Position numbers and translations under genes: made by a program
Shown: piece by piece, positions 1 through 12,118 of the stretch
Layout of the letters: every line of letters starts with the position of its first letter
Position numbering within the stretch: position 1 is the stretch's first letter
Source: Solenopsis invicta
Taxonomy: Eukaryota; Arthropoda; Insecta; Hymenoptera; Formicidae
Direction of reading: 5' to 3'
Assembly: GCF_016802725.1 (NCBI RefSeq)
Contig: NC_052668.1
Span: forward strand, 1,946,501-2,010,500
Length of the DNA stretch: 64,000 nt
The notes under the pieces: generated by a model
Seen by the model: only the letters and a program-made list of their open reading frames with translations
What the model was told of the DNA's origin: nothing
Databases searched by the model: none

Positions 1-104
1 AATCTGCACATAAGATTTCAATTCGGTAAATTGATGATAACTACATAACAACTCGTGCAGTTTATTAGTTTACCTAATGTGCTAAATCACGTTTGGCTAT
101 GAGG
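1..104. mobile_element. Right end of a CCC-terminus element, cut by window edge
   Basis: The stretch ending TTGGCTATGAGG and followed by TA resembles the right end of the element at 30026-31051. Both carry the phrase ACAACTCGTG, then TTTACTTA/CCTAA, then an ATCACG-TTGGCTAT end. The left part lies outside the window, so only the last ~100 bp is seen. It is non-coding. Confidence 0.55.
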
Positions 105-1985
105 TATAGTTAATCAATTTTAATTCTGCAAAACGGAATCTTTTGTTGATAGTAAGTAGAATACATAATGTATATTACATAAATCATATTAACAATAATA
201 GCCATTAACAAATAATTGTACCAAAGTTCAAAGTAAAATTATGCATAAAAAGTTTAGAAATCGAGAGAAAAAGTTATAAATTCTTCAGAATTCTGCAACT
301 AAATTTTGTATTGTAAATTATATTATTAGTTAATAAAATAAACAAAAACCAGCTGCCACTAGGTGCTACTCTGGTTTTTGCAAGTATTTGTAATAATAAA
401 TACTCGTATATAAGCTGCTGCTTAAATGTTATAGTTTTCATTTTCATTAAGTTTAATTTTAAATTTAATTAAAGAAGTATAAAAATACACTTTAGCTGCA
501 TTTTTCTTGCTCGCTTCCATGTGAAAGCGTAATTTTATCTTTCTTCATTGTATAATAAACAAATAAAGATAGATTGATGCTTTCAGCACGAAAGTAAACA
601 AAAACAACGCAACCTTTAAATTTTAAACAGTTTCTCATAAGAAATTAATAATATATAATTAATTAATAAACGTGACTAATAAATAATTAAAGAGCTATAT
701 GTAATTCATATCTTTAATTAATAATATTATATTTTAATGTTTTAGAATCTGCTGATAATGGTCAAATTGATTTATCGAGAGAGGAAATTTTTATTTTAAT
801 GAAAAGCCATTTGATTTCAATTTGACGCGTATAGCGCATTAACAGCCAGTCGGGGTGCTAGCTTCACAAAGATACAGTGTATGTCAATTTGTAGTTTATG
901 CACAGGGTCGCTTGTGTGCATAGTTAAATAGCACTCATAATAAAGTGATGTTTTGAAAGTGATCTTTGGTAAAAATTATTCACAAAATTTGATACAAATT
1001 AGAACGCTTCAGAAATACTGAGAAAATCTATACTCTATTAATGAGAGAGCACCAATATCGCATATATGTATAAATACGATGCATTTGGGTCCAGACATAG
1101 AAAATTGAGCAGGTGAAAATCTCTATATGAATATGATATTTTTCAATGTGACATTAAATTATAATCGTAATATATAGTATATTTAAATTACACACTTTTC
1201 AAATTGTGACAACGTATTCTGACAAAGATCGCTTGCATAATCGCGCAATACTGACTACATTCGATCGATTTGCAAAAAATTAAAGTTTACATTTTGTTTG
1301 TTCGATAAGAAAATATATTCATAAGTGTAAACTTTGGTTGTGCTATATTTAACACCGGATATATAGTGTATGCTATTTTTTCCTTATATATTTTGATTGA
1401 CTTACCTAAGAACCGTCACAAGTCGATAAAAATATGTAAAAAGATGATATCATTACGTTATCCAAAGTGCACAAAAATTAAAATTACTATTAAACATTCA
1501 AAATATAGAAGTGTGTCCATAATCAAAGTTCAAGCTCTCGAATACATTTTCTTATCAAACAAATAAAATATAAATTTTATTTTATGCAAATCGATCAAAT
1601 GCAATCAGCAGGTATATGCGCGACTGTGTGAGTAATTGTTGTCTCAATTTGAGAATTCTACACAAAAGTTTTTTTCTCGATCCGATTCCTAATTGTCTTT
1701 TTGCGCAAGAAGAAGAAGATAACGCCTTGACTAAAGAAGATAATGCCTCGACCGAAGAAGATTCTGAAGAATTAACAATAAGTAAGGAAGATTAATTTCT
1801 AGGACAATAGAGAGAAAATCAGCAACAAGACATCCAAGTTTTTTTGCGTTATATTTCCTGCTGAGACCGAAAGTAGGAAGGAGAAAAAGGACAATTTTTT
1901 ATAAAAATGTAAGTAGTATTTTGTTATAAATTTTGGGGCATATAATATTATAATTTATTTTTACATAGCCTCTCCTCGAAAATAA
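105..1985. other. AT-rich intronic DNA without recognised gene
   Basis: I see no splice-bounded exon, transposase motif or clear inverted repeat here. The 66-residue open frame near 1366 has no recognisable domain and simple AT-rich codon content, so I do not call it a gene. The stretch lies downstream of the last visible LGR exon on the minus strand, so it is probably intron. Confidence 0.4.
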
Positions 1986-2121
1986 TGTAACGATCCACCT
2001 TCCAACGCCCCCCCCCGGACCGCTTACCGTCCGAGCCGTCCGGCCAAACACCCGCCGGACGGCAAATATCGGCGCATAGCACCTAATAAAGAAAATCACC
2101 AGACGCGAGCGAGCGAACGAA
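1986..2121 (-). mobile_element. LTR 3'-end fragment (minus)
   Basis: The plus strand starts TGTAACGATCC, the complement of an LTR ending GGATCGTTACA. Read on the minus strand it shares the words CGGCGGGTGTT, GGCCGGAC and ...TCGTTACA with the 3' end of the complete solo LTR at 24364-25467. It is GC-rich in an AT-rich setting and abuts the element fragment at 2122, so only the last ~135 bp of the LTR remains. Confidence 0.55.
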
Positions 2122-2343
2122 CCCTGATAGCCATGCATGTTTTGCAAAGTCAGGCAAATTAATACTGAGCATGAATTTTCGACTAGTTGCTGTGTATTTG
2201 CTGAAAACGTAACGCATAATCCTACATATTCAACAACATGAGATCAGATTTGAGATATTTTATGTCAGTAGATTCAAAGCAAACGAAGAGCAACTGTTGC
2301 TTATTCTGTTGCCAACAAAATAATTTCTATTCGTGGAAAACAT
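2122..2343. mobile_element. End fragment of CCCTGATAGCC element
   Basis: It starts CCCTGATAGCCATGCATG and runs for ~220 bp as the near-exact reverse complement of the right end of the complete element at 33351-34686. Both contain GAAAATTCATGCTCAGCAT-type text and CCACGAATAGAA. The fragment stops where TGTAACGG starts an LTR-like sequence, so it was truncated by, or has recombined with, that LTR. Confidence 0.7.
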
Positions 2344-2716
2344 TGTAACGGTACTCGGTTTCGGTGTTAGACGGTGCGGTGCGGGAATTCCGGGATCGGT
2401 CCGGATAAGGTTCGTCGGTTGGTCAGGTGTCCGTAATGATCATACCCAGAGTGTATAGTAGCAAAAAGAAGATAATTTATTTAGTAAATAAATGGTAGTC
2501 GTTAACAAAATAATAAAGCGTGATATAAGAGAGTTCGGTATGTTAACAGAAAGAAAAGAGAGCAATTCGCAGGTATCTAAACAATGATTACTAATCCGAT
2601 TGCAAGCGGAGTGATGCGCAACGCAGTTATTCAGAAGTAACGCGCGAACGGAGACTAAAGACGCGTGCACAATCGGCAACAATACTTCGCATAAAAAATC
2701 AAACAAAAAGAACTTA
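2344..2716. mobile_element. LTR-like sequence, left part, split by the LINE
   Basis: It begins TGTAACGG, like the other LTR termini in the window, and is fairly GC-rich at the start. The LINE at 2717-10096 is inserted in it: the 13-bp direct repeat CAAAAAGAACTTA occurs at 2704-2716 and again at 10097-10109, where the host sequence resumes. The LTR assignment rests only on the terminus and composition. Its other end was not found. Confidence 0.4.
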
Positions 2717-3634
2717 TTCTTTTTTTTCTAATTTGTGTCTCACGGACACGCGTCGTCAACCTGCCTGATGGCTTTGAGGTTATTTAACGCAAAGGCAGTG
2801 GTGTAGGGTGCCTAAATATATGTATAGGTAGAAATAACTCGCACTCGCGAGCCCAGTGTTTAAATAATCTTTCCCAATTTCTTGATGAAATTAAATATGA
2901 CTTCAATCTTTTCCCACTTTTTCTGCTTTAGCATATCAGATATACTTTCAACTCTATCCAGCTCTTTACTACGTAGAATGTCTCCCATTCTCATTCTTGC
3001 TTCATCGTATCGATGGCACTACTATACCACGTGATCGAAGTCTTCATATTCATATCCGCAAACACGTCTAGCGTCTTCTATATATCCTTTTCTGGCTAAA
3101 GAGGCGTTTAGATTGTAATGATTCGCTCTTAAACGATTAATCATTGTTATAAAATATCTATCCTCATTAAATGGGAGGAACCAAGGACTTTTACTATCTT
3201 TATCATAATAGTTTTCAAAATACTGGACACCTTTGAATAAGGCTTCCCTGACAATTTTAACTTGTGTATCATTCCATGCTTCCTTCCTAAACAAACTTCT
3301 ACAGTCGCTAATTAGAACTTCAATAAGAGTGTCCGTAGGTTCATCAGCGCCCGCTTTTGCTAACCAATCGGCGATTTCATTACCCGATACAGTGAGAAGA
3401 AATCTATACGAACATTATTTTTTGTAACAAAACGTTTTTAAAACGACTATGCAGTCTTCTAATTTTGAGTATATATTTATTATGATATACTAAATAAATT
3501 ATTGTTTATAGCTTGTAGAACAGATTTCGCGTCAGTAAGAATAACGAAATTTTCAAAGAAATCAGCCTTACGTTCAGCAATCTTCATGGCAGAAAGAATT
3601 GCCACTGCTTCGGCTGTGAATATTGTTTCATATT

Positions 3635-3705
3635 CAAGACGAAGGCTTATGCATTAGCCTTCCCATACACTGTTTGGGAAGGCTAATGCATAAGCCTTCG
3701 TCTTG
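3635..3705. repeat. Perfect 31-bp inverted repeat inside the RNase H region
   Basis: Arms 3635-3665 and 3675-3705 are perfect reverse complements around a 9-bp loop. The right arm is the genuine RNase H coding sequence (reading GLCISLPK on the minus strand). The left arm is an inverted copy of it, replacing or interrupting the coding sequence. It looks like a local template-switch inversion, since no TIR-element ends are visible. Confidence 0.85.
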
Positions 3706-4018
3706 ATCCTCAAAAACTATACCTGCGCCCACTGACTGAGCCTGCGGAGACTTTGATCCATCAGTATACACTATACATGAGTTATTATCAAAGTTATATT
3801 TATTCTTAATAGTACTAATTAGATTACGATCCGCGGCATTATAGCCTTTAATGGTATTAATATTATATTTGCGCTTTTTTCCTGTAGCTTTAACAGAGAG
3901 TCCGACCTCATAATCTATCGCTATCAAATCTGTTAACGTTCTGTAATCATATTTCCAAATTTCGAAGATATCTTCTTTATTTCCCAATTTATTACGCATT
4001 TGACATATACCAGATATA

Positions 4019-5286
4019 TGCATAAGTTTTTTCCGGTTTCACTAAGAGATGGTGCCAGCGAAAAGTACGCAACGTATTAATTTGACACATACGTCATTTT
4101 GTTCATCTGATATAGAACTACAAACACACACAAGTTGAGTCCGCCAAAAACTAGCGTCTTTGTTTTATTGTTCAGTGATCATGTCGAGTTTTGTGCCTGA
4201 AAAACAACATTTGCGGCACGCATTGCTTTTTTTATTTAATCAAAAGAAAAAGGCTGTTGAAAGTCACCTTTGCTGGTAGAAACATATGGTAAACACGCTC
4301 CATCAATTAGAACATGTGAGACATGGTTTCGACAATTTAAAAGTGGTGATTTCAATGAGAAAGACAGTGATCGCTCTGGTAGACCACAAAAATGCGAAGA
4401 CGAGCAATTGCAGGAGTTATTGAATGATGACCCAACTCAAACTCAACGGCAATTAGCAGAAGCATTACATGTATCACAAGAAACAATTAGCAAACGTTTA
4501 CGAGCAATGGGAAAGATCAAACTCGGTAAATGGGTCCCACACAATTTGAATGAACGTCAAATGAAAAATCGCAAAGTCACTTGTGAAATGCTGCTTCAAC
4601 GCCACGAAAAGAAATTATTTTTGTATCGAATTGTGACGAAAAATGGATTTATTTTGAAAACCCGAAGCGGAAAAAATCGTGGCTTTCACCTGGCGAATCC
4701 GGTCCATCAACACCAAGGCCAAATCGCTTCGGCAAGAAGACCATGCTCTGTGTCTGGTGGGACTAGAGCGGTATTGTGTATTATGAACTCTTGAAGCCCG
4801 GCGAAACCATTAATACACAACGCTATCGCCAACAAATGATTAATTTAAACCACGCATTAATCAAAAGACGACCGGAATGGGCCAGAAGACATGGCAAAGT
4901 GATTTTGTTATACGACAATGCGCCATCTCACACAGCAAAACCAGTGATAGACATCTTAAAATCTCTTGGATGGGACATCCTTCCACACCAGCCGTACTCC
5001 CCAGACCTGGCGCCATCTGACTATCACCTCTTCGCATCAATGGGGCATTGGTGCATCGCAGCGCTCGGAGAGCAGCACTTCAGCAATTTCGAGGAAGTTG
5101 GAAAATGGCTCGACAAATGGTTTGCTGCAAAAGACAAGCAGTTTTTCTGGCGTGGTATTCATAAATTATCTGAAAGATGGGCAAAATGTGTAGAAACCGA
5201 TGGCCAATATTTTGAATTAAAAAAAATTAATTTTCCTTGAAAATTACGTGTTTTTTTTAACCAAAAAACCGGAAAAAACTTATGCA
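4019..5286 (+). mobile_element. Mariner element, mauritiana-like
   Basis: Terminal inverted repeats TGCATAAGTTTTTTCCGG and CCGGAAAAAACTTATGCA are flanked by TA on both sides (4017-4018, 5287-5288). The length of 1268 bp is normal for mariner. It sits in the LINE between RT and RNase H, so it jumped in after the LINE inserted. Confidence 0.93.
4181..5240 (+). pseudogene. Mariner transposase (DD34D), frameshifted
   Basis: It begins MSSFVPEKQHLRHALLFLF at 4181 and loses frame near 4265, where the HTH part (TCETWFRQFKSGDF) continues in another frame. WVPHNLNERQ is the mariner WVPHEL-type signature. The first catalytic Asp (GAC before GAAAAATGG, ~4635) is present in the DNA but lies in a shifted frame, and TAG at ~4768 is a premature stop. 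The second half is open: LLYDNAPSH holds the second Asp and YSPDLAPSDYHLF the third, with 34 residues between them (DD34D). The ending DGQYFE fits the mauritiana subfamily. No active enzyme is possible from this copy. Confidence 0.92.
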
Positions 5287-7985
5287 TACACCTGGTATAC
5301 TCCCATGCTTCGCCAATAATGCTTTTAACAAAAGACGGATTTCTATATCTTGCAAAAAGTTCCTTGTGTTTTAGAGTATCCAAGCTTAATCTGACAGAAT
5401 TTTCACCATACTTGTATATCTTACTACAAAAGTTTTTAGCTAGCATTTTCGCTCTATCTTTTATAAGAACAACCTTGGATTCCGCGATAATGTTCGGTGT
5501 GCTGTTTCGATAGCCAAGAGCCGTGCGTATCCCAAGGAATTGGCATCTTTCTAATTTAAGTTGAGTAGATTTCTGACAAGGGTAATAAATAAACGAACCG
5601 TAGTCCATGACAGATCTTACCAAACTTTTGTACAGTATTAGGGCAGTGTTTACTTCAACTCCCCTTGAAACATTACTCAAGTATTTCATTAAGTTATTAG
5701 CCTTGTTTACTTTACCTCTTATATCCATGATATGCTTATTGAAATCAATTCTATTATTTAGCCAGATTCCAAGAAATCTGGCACCTTGGCTATTGAAAAT
5801 TTTAGTATTTTTTACTGTGATATAGAGTTGTCTATCCTGACTTGGAAAATTCTACTAAATTAGTCTTCTGCGGGGACAAACTGAGATTCAATAACTCTAA
5901 ATTACTAGCCATTCTGTTTACCGCCGCTTCCAAATTAAACCTATTATCCAGTCTACTAGCATGTTGCACATAAATTGCTATATTGTCGGCAAATTGCACT
6001 ACTTGAGTTTCTCTAACTAAATTATTTGTTAATTTGTTTGTGTACAAGGCGTACACAATGGGACTCAAAACAGCCCTCTGCAGTAAGCCCTTGTAAACTT
6101 TTCTAACTTCTACTTGTTGATTGTTAATTATAAAAGTTGTCGATCGCGGCTTCAGCCATTTAATTATAAAGTTGGAGATGCCTGCAGGGCATTTTTCCTC
6201 AATCAGTTGTTAATCATAATTTTAAAGTTTACATTATCGTATGCAGAGGAAACATCTAAAAACGCTGCAAGGGAATAATTGCCCATTAAGTTGGCCCTTC
6301 TAACATCTGAGATCATCTTGGTTAAATTTTCTATACACGATTTTCCCCGGCAAAAACCATTTTGCATAGGAAACAATTTTTTGTTTTTCTCCAACCACCA
6401 AATTAATCTCTCATTAACCAATCTCTCCATAAACTTCCCGACACATGAAGACAAGGCAATAGGTCTAACCTTTTCCTTACCTATCTTGTCAATAAAAATT
6501 ACTTGATAATCTTTCCATTTTAATGGGATGACATTGTGTTTCCAAATTCTATTAAATAGTTCTAATATTATATGTTGACCAACCAAAGGCAAATTCTTCA
6601 GCATCTGATAATCGATACTATCCAAGCCCGGAGCTGAGTCTCGTTTAATCATGTGAATCGCCTGTTGAAACTCATCCATATTAAATTCTTTGTTCATATC
6701 ATTGTCCTCTATGGAGTAACTAAACAATTTGATTCTATTTTCTTCTTCCACCCACGGAGGGGCGAGTTCGTCTATAGTGTTTTTAATTTCTTGCTCTCTA
6801 TTTTTGTGTTGCCAGGAGTTCTAATTAATTTTTTTCCGTACGTTTTTAAAAACCCTCATCATATTCCATACATAACTTATACTGATATGCTTATTAATGT
6901 TGTTACAAAAACTATTAAAATCATCTTTTTTCTTTTTTTTGATAACTTTTCTGGCCACTGCCCAACATACTCAACAAAATCTTCGAGATTGCCCGTACGC
7001 TGCCAAGTTTTAAGTTTTTCTTTTCTATTTAAAATTATTTCTGCATATTCATCGTCCCACCATCTAATTGGGTGTCTGTTTTTAATAAATGTCTTTTAGG
7101 TTGTACATATTTTGAAGATATCTTAGGATCTTTTTTAGTTGCCAGCAGGGCAACCCTTTTAATTGTATTAATAAAACAAGAGTAATCTTCTTGCACTTCT
7201 GTTGCATTAGTATCACCGAATCTATCTTTGATTTTTTCTAATTTAATAGTAAGTAGTTTTTTATACAATAGCCAATTGGTATTTTTATTTGTAATTCTAT
7301 TAGTTAATTTTTTGTATGGCACGACTTCCGCGTCTATATATAATTCGATAGGATAATGATCCGAGTCCCACGTATCCTCTAGCTGATAGTAATCTAGTGA
7401 CCCTGCCAAATTATTATTTGCAAAAATTAAATCTATATTAGAAGCCCTTTGATTGTTATAACTTAAGCGAGATTTTGTATCGTTGTTAATACTAATATAA
7501 CCTTTATTAAACATAGCCGAGTATAAATTTTCCCCATTTTTATCTATCTTATCGCAATTCCATACGCTGTGGTGTAAATTAAAATCGCCTATTATAATAG
7601 AATTGTTATTCACACCTTTGAACTTTAACAGTTTGTACCAAATATTGTTAACGCCATAAGGTTTTCTATAGACTGCAATAAGATTATAATTATTTGTGGT
7701 ACCTTTTAGACTAATACCGATAACTTCTACATATATTTGACGAGTTAAATTTCCAGTCTTCCATAACTTCAAATTCAATACCGTTTCAAACTATGATCGT
7801 AATACCACCACAATTATCCGGGTTATTAGATTTAAGGGTCTTATATCCTGAAAAATATAGAGTTTGACCGTGATTAATTTTTGTTTCTGTGATTACAATT
7901 ATGTCATAGGGAATTATATTATTACTTATTTCCTCTTGTTTGTTTTCAATTCCCCTGGCATTCCACAGTAAGATAGAAGCCATTT

Positions 7986-9930
7986 TTAAAGAATAGAATG
8001 TATATCACCTTCTCTTTCATTTCTATTGTCCCAGTATGCCCTTTTACTTTCTAGGTCAAGCGATTTAGCCCTTCTCCACTCTTCTCGATGTTCTTCTATA
8101 TTTACTCTATATCTTTCTATATCATCTTCCTTTTGATAGTCAGCTTGGGCTGACTTATTGCCTAAAGGTGACTCATGAGGTGATCTGTATTTATATATTA
8201 GTTCGACAAGTTCTCTATTAAAATCTTTCGATATTTTACATTTATTTATTGTAAACTCAATCATCCTATCAATGTCAAAAGTTCCTGACTCTCTATCATT
8301 CGCTATACTATTCCCCTGGTTACATAAATTTTCTACCAAATACTACTATTATCGTGCGCGGGATACGCCACCCCTCGAGGTTCCTGCAAAAAAGTATATC
8401 CTCTGAGATTGAAATTTTTATAATAATCTGTGTACGCTTTTCTATTAACAGCTATCTTTTTTTCCTCTTTTTTTTATTTAAATCATGAGCCTTTATTTTA
8501 TCGCTATAACTATGCTCCCTTGTAGAAACAAATGGCCTATAAGGTAAAGTACTCACGGTCTCTTTTATTTGTTTATGATCTTTGTTTTCTGCGATCTTCT
8601 TAAATTCAGGCCATACGTCCGGGTTCGTGTATCTGTCGTATACGCGAGGAAAACGCTCATCGGAATCACCTTTAATCAGCCTAACAGCTTCCGCAAATGA
8701 AATATTATTGTATGACATGACTACTTTAATCTCTTTATTTTTTAAGAATACGGGGCATTTCCTAAACGTGGATTTGTGTTCCTCTCGACAGTTTCTACAG
8801 CACAATGGTTTGTTGCATTGCCCATGGGCATTCTCCCCGCACACGACGCATTTAACTTCGTTTTTACAAAACGCTTTTATATGACCAAATAGAAAACAGT
8901 TAAAACATTGAGTGACCCGTTCAATATACGGCCTAATTCTTAAATGTATCCGTAGATTATCACAGATAGTAAGTTTATCTCTAATTCTAGCACCTTTCAT
9001 GATAACAATAATATATTATCTGTAATATCTGTATTTACTATTTTGAATTTGCCTTCAGTTTTGTCCCACACCCTTCTTTTCATTCTTTCAAATTTCAAAA
9101 TATCATCCTTGTCTAATAAGTTATTCCACAATTCAGGAATGTCATACGGCCAGTCGGCAATTACTCCCCTGTAGGTAACTTTCCTTCTATCCACAATGCC
9201 TACAAGCCATTTATCTTTTAATCTTTCTAACTTATCTAAACAGTCATTTACGTTCTTTACATTTTTGAAAGTTAACGAAGCCAAATTAAATCTCTGCATA
9301 AAAAAATCTGCATGAAATCTGATTTTTATTACACCATACCAAAATTTTGGTGCGATTTTTATTTTTATTAAAAAATTTAGTTTTATCATTATTAATAACT
9401 TTAAACAAAATTTTACAATAACCTTTAATCGAAGAATCTAATCTTTTAATATTAATTCCAAGTAAGTTATCCTGCATCGCTTTATCCAGAGAATCTGTTT
9501 CTGAAAGATTTCCGTTAATAACAAAGTAAGATTCGCTTTTCGTTATTTGTGTATTTGATTGATCTTTGTCTGACCTGGTAACGCTGCTCTTATTTGTCTT
9601 CACGTTCGAACTGCTCTGTACTGATGCTCTCTCGCATTGTGATTGGCCGGTACTATTATTTGAATGTTCCGTGCATTCCATAGCTGAAACTACTTGCTGG
9701 TCTTCACCTTAGATAATTTTTTTGACTGAGTCGATATTTTCCAATTGTGATTTCGGCTCTGTATGCTGCTCATCTGAATCAGATGTGTTTACTTCCTCGT
9801 CCATAATCTCAATCACTTTTTCACTTAGCGATGTTATACGTTTTTTATTTCTACCTTTGTTTAATTTATCAGTCTCTTTATCATGTGGAGTAAATCTTTT
9901 CCCCCGTCCGATCGGGGGAACGTTTTCCAT
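7986..9930 (-). pseudogene. LINE ORF1 (gag-like, zinc knuckle), broken
   Basis: It opens with MENVPPIGRGKRF at 9930 and breaks into overlapping frames near 9700, 9350, 9000 and 8400. The central piece (9000-8452) carries CFNCFLFGHIKAFC (CX2CX4HX4C), then CVVCGENAHGQC and CCRNCREEH...C. Three CCHC-like knuckles bind RNA in the ORF1 proteins of I-type elements. The C-terminal piece (8339-7986) is charged, with the coiled-coil-like EEHREEWRRAKSLDLESKR. It ends directly before the ORF2 Met, which suggests coupled translation in the ancestor. Confidence 0.82.
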
Positions 9931-10109
9931 CCCTTGATTAATACTAATCAGGTATTAATTTGTAAAGGCATCTTACTATCTCACTCTCTCTCTCCAACTC
10001 TCTCCCCCACTTCACACTGTCTCTGCTAACTCTCAACTGGATTGCCACTTGACGCTCCGCACGTCCGATTGCTACGGCGGTTCGAACGTGGTCCTTCAAA
10101 AAGAACTTA

Positions 10110-10357
10110 CTTAAATGCTTACGTTAGAATATTTTACGGTGAAATACTGAGCGGTAGATTACGCGGACTGCTCGCCCGTACGGTCAAGGAATCGCGGGGC
10201 GTGACGGGATTGGCTAGCGCGGTCGTGTGAGCGCGTGTGTGTGGGGCACCGCGAGTGCGGACTGTTGCCGATGCGTTCGTCTCCACGATTCGCTCGAGCG
10301 CACCCCGTACAAATGGGCGCTCGATCGACAGGATGCGGATGCCCTGCCGATGACTAG
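10110..10357. mobile_element. LTR-like sequence, right part, resumed after LINE
   Basis: The host sequence broken by the LINE resumes after the second CAAAAAGAACTTA. It is GC-rich (GCGCGGTCGTGTGAGCGCG and similar), like the other LTRs, and has no coding domain. It ends at the CTAG target of the MITE at 10358. No TG..CA right border is seen. Confidence 0.35.
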
Positions 10358-10489
10358 GGCCGGTATTCATAGTCGATTCTTATATTTAAGATCATCTTAA
10401 GTATTATCTTAAGATGCCATCAACCAATCAGAGCGCCGTATTAGCATCTTAAGACGTTCTTGAAATAAGAATCGACTATGAATACCGGC
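10358..10489. mobile_element. Hairpin MITE, CTAG target duplication
   Basis: The ends GGCCGGTATTCATAGTCGAT and ATCGACTATGAATACCGG are inverted repeats. CTAG flanks both sides (10354-10357, 10490-10493). The ~132-bp unit has arms rich in TTAAGAT and no coding capacity. A 4-bp palindromic target does not identify a superfamily on its own. Confidence 0.8.
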
Positions 10490-10503
10490 CTAGGTTACTA
10501 ATA

Positions 10504-11249
10504 GCGTTTTCGATTGGGAAAAAGTTAGTGCGCACCAGTGCGCACTCAGTTCACGCCAACACTGAACAAGTTCCATGAGTTGCACTGAATAGTGCAAATG
10601 CAAAAGAACACGCCCAAATTTTCAGTGCAAGTATCACTTGAGTTAATTATAATAGATCACGCAAAAAAGAAAAAAAGTAACCTCGAAAAAGTAATCTCGT
10701 ACTTAGTAAGTAATGATTTTTACTATATGTAATTAAATAGTATATAATCATTAAAAAAATGCTATTATATTACATCAAGTAATTAATTATATTTTAAAAA
10801 AGGTATAAAATTGATGTACTTGTATAAAAGACATAACACTTACGGTATCATTATCCATTTTTTTTACACATGCTACATAATTTACAGTTTTTGGAATCAT
10901 TCTTCTAGTTCGGAAGATTGCAATTATTTCTTCTTCCTCGCTTGAACTAGAAGAAGATTCCAAAAATGTCTCCAAAATATTAAAAAGATCCAAATCCGGA
11001 TTGCTCATTTTTTCAAATTTGAAACTTCGTTCGTTATTGCTTACAATAATGCACTGATGCTTGCATGCATCCAGTGCACTGAACTGGCACGATCAAAATA
11101 TCTCGTGCCACTTAGTGCGCACTGAATGCGCACTATGCGAGTGTCGTGCGTTCAAACGAACACGTGACACTAGCCAAGTGCGCATTGGCACTGCCAATCG
11201 AACACGCGCCTGACACTAAGTGCAGCCAGTGCATCCCAATCAAAAACGC
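10504..11249. mobile_element. TIR element filled with CAGTGCGCACTGA words
   Basis: Inverted ends GCGTTTTCGATTGGG and CCCAATCAAAAACGC are flanked by TA (10502-10503, 11250-11251). The interior is dominated by variants of AGTGCGCACT, AGTGCACTGA and TGGCACTG on both flanks, with an AT-rich middle. The small ORF 11008-10787 (minus) has an acidic serine run but no known domain. It has the same architecture as the CCC-terminus elements elsewhere in the window. Confidence 0.72.
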
Positions 11250-11298
11250 TATAAAATGCGGCCAAGTGTCGTTGCGGCAGCGAAAGTATTCAAGGACG

Positions 11299-11486
11299 AC
11301 AGTGATTGGTCGAGAATGCTCGGCCGGTGATAGTAACGAGAATGCTCGTCAAGGATCTCGGACGTGATTGGTAGAGAATGCTCGGCCGATGATAATGACG
11401 AGAATGCTCGTCGAGGATATCGGAGTCGACTGGTCGAGAACACTCGGCCGAGGATAGCGACGGAAATGTCCGTCGAGGAGCAGGAG
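11299..11486. repeat. Three imperfect 62-bp tandem repeats in gag tail
   Basis: The units start GTGATTGGTCGAGAATGCTC (11299), GTGATTGGTAGAGAATGCTC and TCGACTGGTCGAGAACACTC. Each contains CGAGAATGCTCGT-type palindromes. They fall in the variable 3' part of the gag region. Confidence 0.8.
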
Positions 11487-11971
11487 AGCAATGAGAATTT
11501 TCGTGCGGGTCTCTTGCACTCGAATCGGCTGGTCCGCATTGCTTGCAACGCCAGGCGGTGGCCCGGTCATAAGGCGCGGTGTCAGCGGATGTGGCGGCGT
11601 TGACTTTCTTCCTCTCGGCCCGGGCCTCACTCTCTCGGGCCCTGGAGATCTCTTCGAACTCGGCGGCCTCGTCGGCTAGTTCGGCGAGGTTAGTAGCGTC
11701 GCTCATGCTTACGTACAACTTGTATTCTGCCCGCAAGTTCTCGTACAGGCGGTCCACCTTCTCTGCCTGGATGAACCCTCCGGCGCGTCGCATCATGGTG
11801 AGCAAGGCGGTCGCGTATTTAGCGTATGCTTCGTTGGGCTGCTGCCGTCGTTCTTGTATCTCGCGCATCAACTTAGTCTGATACCGTCGTGGTAAGTAGT
11901 GTCGCCGTAGGGCGCTGGTGAAGTCGACCTACGTTTCCCAGGTCTCTTGCTCATTTCGATACCATCCCACC

Positions 11972-12118
11972 AAACACAACGTTACATGTAACGTAAATGT
12001 TAGTTGTAATTTTCCACTCAACAATATAACTGTTATATAACAAGTGTGTTATATAACAGTTACATTGTTGAGTGGGAAAATTACAACTAACATTTACGTT
12101 ACATGTAACGTGGTGTTT
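11972..12118. mobile_element. Near-perfect hairpin MITE in gag
   Basis: Two ~70-bp arms, from AAACACAACGTTACATGTAA to TTACATGTAACG.GGTGTTT, pair almost completely through GTTATATAAC around a short centre. Gag coding sequence is recognisable on both sides (GDALA to the right, WYRNEQETW to the left), so this is an insertion. Confidence 0.82.

Larger units (their letters stand above)
2860..7983 (-). pseudogene. LINE ORF2: endonuclease, reverse transcriptase, RNase H (broken)
   Basis: It starts at the Met just after the ORF1 stop (MASILLWNARGI, 7983). The APE endonuclease shows IVITETK, GDFNLHHSVW, NIDLIF and SDHYPIE (7983-7300), with a frameshift near 7785. The RT shows SAPGLDSIDY, RPIALSSC, the QNGFCRGKS motif and FLDVSSAYD (6750-6210). 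The catalytic motif reads FADN at ~5998-5987 where the family has [FY]ADD, so the second catalytic Asp is lost. RNase H follows the mariner: VYTDGSKS (3770 region), FTAEAVAILSAMK, LTDAKSVLQAI and GNEIADWLAKAGA. A 31-bp inverted duplication disrupts it at 3635-3705. The stop codon is at 2860-2862. Confidence 0.88.
2717..10096 (-). mobile_element. I-type LINE retrotransposon, full length but dead
   Basis: A 13-bp target-site duplication (CAAAAAGAACTTA, 2704-2716 and 10097-10109) bounds it exactly. The 3' end (left side) finishes in an A-rich tail on the minus strand. Order on the minus strand: 5' UTR (~10096-9931), ORF1 with three zinc knuckles, ORF2 with APE endonuclease, reverse transcriptase and RNase H, then a short 3' UTR. 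A gag with three knuckles plus an RNase H domain is typical of the I group. Both ORFs are frameshifted and a mariner sits in ORF2, so the copy is defective. Total 7.38 kb including the 1.27-kb mariner. Confidence 0.92.

Noticed and set aside
1366..1566. 66-aa frame
   Set aside because: AT-rich, no motif, no splice context.
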